The translations under genes were made by a program, and so were the position numbers. From NCBI RefSeq assembly GCF_019933235.1, contig NZ_CP082945.1, positions 992,001 through 1,056,000 of the forward strand: DNA of 64,000 nt. The letters are read 5' to 3'. This document shows, piece by piece, positions 61,873 to 64,000 of this stretch. A model generated the notes under the pieces. That model had not been told where the DNA came from. It made no database searches and saw nothing but the letters and a program-made list of their open reading frames with translations. Source of the stretch: Streptomyces angustmyceticus (GTDB taxonomy: Bacteria > Actinomycetota > Actinomycetes > Streptomycetales > Streptomycetaceae). How positions within the stretch are numbered: the first letter of the stretch is position 1; every line of letters begins with the position of its first letter.

Positions 61873-62472
61873 ATGGAGGCGCAGGGCGTCCACGTCGATG
61901 TCGTACGGGCCGTCGATCACGACATCGCCACCGGAGTCTGGCCGGACATGACCGAACACGGCTGGCAGACCGACGCCTGGCCAGGCCTGTACGAGCAGGT
62001 CAAAGCAGCCGACATCCTCGTGCTGGCCGGCCCGATCTGGCTGGGCGACAACAGCTCCGTGACCAAGCAGGTGATCGAACGCCTCTATGCCTGCTCGAGC
62101 CTTCTCAACACGTCCGGCCAGTACGCCTATTACGGGCGGGCCGGCGGCTGTCTGATCACCGGCAACGAGGACGGCGTCAAGCACTGTGCCATGAACGTCC
62201 TCTACAGCCTCCAGCACCTCGGCTACACCATCCCCCCTCAGGCCGACGCCGGCTGGATCGGCGAAGCGGGCCCCGGTCCTTCCTACCTCGACCCCGGCTC
62301 GGGCGGCCCGGAGAACGAGTTCACCAACCGCAACACCACCTTCATGACCTGGAACCTGCTGCACCTGGCCAGGATGCTCAAGGACGCCGGCGGAATCCCC
62401 GCATACGGCAACCAGCGCACCGCGTGGGATGCCGGCTGCCGTCATGACTATGAAAATCCGGAACACCGGTAG
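61873..62472 (+). CDS. Flavodoxin-fold NAD(P)H reductase, N-terminally truncated
   Basis: A 199-residue piece of a flavodoxin_2/FMN-reductase-like protein. The conserved AVDHDIATGVWPDMTEHGW, ILVLAGPIWLGDNSSVTKQV and AYYGRAGGCLITGNEDGVKH segments bind flavin. The in-frame sequence upstream of ATG (RSNTQGLIDQCRGI, from about 61831) still resembles the family, but the first strand and phosphate loop are lost at the join with the ArsR relic. No start codon restores them, so the gene is probably nonfunctional or uses the internal ATG for a protein lacking half its FMN site. Confidence 0.72.
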   Translation: MEAQGVHVDVVRAVDHDIATGVWPDMTEHGWQTDAWPGLYEQVKAADILVLAGPIWLGDNSSVTKQVIERLYACSSLLNTSGQYAYYGRAGGCLITGNEDGVKHCAMNVLYSLQHLGYTIPPQADAGWIGEAGPGPSYLDPGSGGPENEFTNRNTTFMTWNLLHLARMLKDAGGIPAYGNQRTAWDAGCRHDYENPEHR

Positions 62473-62774
62473 CGTGGTGGGCGGCCGTACCACGAAGGCA
62501 TCCGTCTGCAGGGACGCCAACCACCGCGGGGATCGTCAGGGTTTCCGCTGACGACACCACGGCCACCACACCCTGGGGTGTCCGGCAGCCGGAATGCGTT
62601 GCCGCGTCCCGGCCCCGCAGAAGCGGACTTGCCAGTAGTCCCGGCATCCGGCTCGCCTCCACCCGGGCCCGACCCGGGAAAAGCCAGAGGCGGCTGACCG
62701 CCCGAAGGCGACTCAACGGCCTCAGGTCAGCCCCCGGAGGCGCAACCGCCGGCCGGGGCCGCCCTGAGATCCGG
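62473..62774. other. Intergenic region between convergent genes
   Basis: About 300 bp with no gene seen. Several GC-rich inverted words occur, but I do not find a clean terminator. Confidence 0.35.
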
Positions 62775-63419
62775 TCACTTTCGCCAGAACAAGTGGTGCG
62801 TCACCCCGCTCGGGCTGGGCACGACATCCAGGTGGAACCGGTCGAGCAGCTCATCGGGGGACTCCCAGAGTCGTAGTCCGGACCCGAGCTGCGTCGGTGA
62901 GACCGCCACGTGCAGGGTGTCGACGAGGTCGGCGTCGAGGAACTCCCGGATGGTGGTTACTCCGCCGCCGAGTCGGACGTCCTTGCCCTGTGCCGCCTCC
63001 CGGGCCTGCTCGAGGACCGTGGCCGGGTCGCCGTCGACGAAGTGGAACGTGGTGTCGGACAGCGTGAACGAAGGACGCCGGTGGTGGGTCAGGACGAACA
63101 CCGGGGTGTGGAACGGGGGCTCGTCCCCCCACCAGCCCTGCCAGTCATGGTCGTGCCAGGGCCCGCGCTGGGGCCCGAACTTGTTGCGGCCCATGATCTC
63201 GGCGCCGATGTTGCGGGCGAAGTCCCGGGTGAAGTAGTCGTCGAGGCCCCTGCTGCCCCCGGGGTCAGTCCGCATGGGCCAGCTCGCCGTGGCGCCGGCC
63301 CAGGCGAACAGCCTCTCGGGCTCGACATGACCGAACGGCCTCTCCAGGGTCTGGTCCTCACCGGCCCCGATTCCGTCACTCGAGACATTGAAGTTCTGGA
63401 CTCTCAGTAGCTGAGCCAC
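62775..63419 (-). CDS. RibD/DHFR-like dihydrofolate reductase family protein
   Basis: A 214-residue protein of the RibD C-terminal/dihydrofolate-reductase superfamily. It opens LLRVQNFNVSSDGIGAGEDQ, the SxDG motif of the family, and has MGRNKFGP, VFVLTHHRRPSF and DVRLGGGVTTIREFLDADLV, in which the GGG loop binds NADPH. GTG 63419 is chosen because aggagg lies 5 bp ahead; a TTG at 63443 is less likely. Such stand-alone members are uncharacterised reductases and not true folate enzymes. Convergent with the flavodoxin-like gene. Confidence 0.85.
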   Translation of the reverse strand: MAQLLRVQNFNVSSDGIGAGEDQTLERPFGHVEPERLFAWAGATASWPMRTDPGGSRGLDDYFTRDFARNIGAEIMGRNKFGPQRGPWHDHDWQGWWGDEPPFHTPVFVLTHHRRPSFTLSDTTFHFVDGDPATVLEQAREAAQGKDVRLGGGVTTIREFLDADLVDTLHVAVSPTQLGSGLRLWESPDELLDRFHLDVVPSPSGVTHHLFWRK

Positions 63420-63664
63420 GTGTTCCTCCTGTGTTGTCGACAACGGTGGTAGGACGTGCCGATCCGGGAAAACTCATCGCCCGCGTCCCGACAGATCATC
63501 GTGCGCGTGCTGGTGAGCACACCAGCGGGCTGCTCAACTACACCGGCGAACTCTGCGACGACAGGAGGGGCGCGCCGGGGATCCCCGCGATCACGGGCAG
63601 GGAGTGGGGGGACAACCGATTCCCCGGTCGCCTCCCGACCTGGTGGGCGAGCACTGTCACGAGC

Positions 63665-64000
63665 TCAGGTGGCGCGGCGCTGATCGTTGCTGTGGTGGCG
63701 CAGCTGCTCAGCGTGGTGGGTGAGGGTTTTGATGCGGGTGGCGAGGTCGGGGTGGTGCTGGAGGTGCGGCGCAGCGGCCGCCAGAGGGGCCAGGAGGTTG
63801 GCGGCGTCGTCGTCGGCGAGGGCCTGGTTGAGGTGCTCGATGGGCGCGTGAGCGTTGGCGGGGAGGTTGGTGAGGGCGGTGATCTGCCCGGCGAGTTGGC
63901 GCAGGTCGGCGGCGTTGTGGCGGGCCCAGGCGGCGACGCTGCGGTTGGCGGCGCGGCGGTCGCGGGTGGCTTTGACGCGTGCTTCACCGGTGGTGTTGGC
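63665..64000 (-). CDS. Hypothetical protein (partial, start outside window)
   Basis: The last 111 codons of a leftward gene enter from the right edge. The chosen frame encodes an Ala/Leu/His-rich helical protein (NAADLRQLAGQITALTNLPA, LADDDAANLLAPLAAAAPHL, ending HHSNDQRRAT). Its composition is more protein-like than the Pro/Thr-rich overlapping frame. No family recognised; it resembles helical ends of plasmid- or conjugation-associated proteins. Confidence 0.45.
   Translation of the reverse strand, partial: ANTTGEARVKATRDRRAANRSVAAWARHNAADLRQLAGQITALTNLPANAHAPIEHLNQALADDDAANLLAPLAAAAPHLQHHPDLATRIKTLTHHAEQLRHHSNDQRRAT

Noticed and set aside
1..64000. tRNA genes, CRISPR arrays and replication origins.
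   Set aside because: No cloverleaf-like sequence with TTCGA loop, no regularly spaced direct repeats and no DnaA-box cluster were found by reading.

Overview
The window is high-GC actinomycete DNA. GTG/ATG starts with purine-rich ribosome sites, rare TTA codons confined to a few genes, and gene families such as DUF3686-type ATPases, Trypco2/STAND pairs and FG-GAP secreted proteins point to Streptomyces or a close relative. It reads as an accessory, recombined part of the chromosome: short operons lie between many gene relics and pieces of insertion sequences. I recognised no tRNA, rRNA, CRISPR array or replication origin.

Layout. 1-11 kb: the end of a xanthine-dehydrogenase-type operon, a TetR gene with two operators, a GT-C mannosyltransferase-like membrane protein, two secreted proteins (FG-GAP; trypsin-like protease), a TetR/SnoaL/NmrA-type divergent operon with two operators, a GNAT enzyme, and a decayed MarR/FAD-monooxygenase pair. 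11-19 kb: a LuxR/histidine-kinase two-component pair divergent from a CPBP membrane protease, a DJ-1/PfpI protein, an 888-bp IS5-family element, and a LysR regulator.

19.9-29.7 kb is the centrepiece: a biosynthetic cluster whose gene set matches chuangxinmycin, an indole-dihydrothiopyran antibiotic that inhibits tryptophanyl-tRNA synthetase. In order: MFS exporter, JAMM/MPN protein, ubiquitin-like sulfur carrier with a masked Gly-Gly end, cytochrome P450, ketopantoate-reductase-like enzyme, HisC-like aminotransferase, B12-dependent radical SAM methyltransferase, its probable partner protein, and a convergent second trpS that would give self-resistance. JAMM to aminotransferase are coupled by overlapping start/stop codons or a 3-bp gap. 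The proposed logic is tryptophan to indole-pyruvate to a reduced acid, sulfur delivered on the carrier and transferred by the JAMM protein, C-S ring closure by the P450, then C-methylation. No ThiF/MoeB-like activating enzyme is present, so that step is probably borrowed from primary metabolism.

30-48.6 kb: TrmO, two more P450s, an alpha/beta hydrolase, a ParA-type ATPase with a small partner, a MarR/VOC/AlkA-like module with two operators, a STAND NTPase (trypsin-like + NB-ARC + TPR) coupled to a Trypco2 protein (a predicted conflict/defence system), a sphingomyelinase-D-like secreted enzyme, small secreted proteins, and a stack of IS3, IS5 and serine-recombinase relics. 48.6-64 kb: a methyltransferase, an ArsB/NhaD-type transporter, a CBS protein, and an operon of an OB-fold membrane protein, a flotillin and a DUF3686/AAA 'DNA repair ATPase'. 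Two members of that operon carry disabling changes (an in-frame TAA and a frameshift). A PucR regulator, MFS/ArsR relics, a truncated flavodoxin-like gene, a RibD/DHFR-like reductase and a partial gene close the window.
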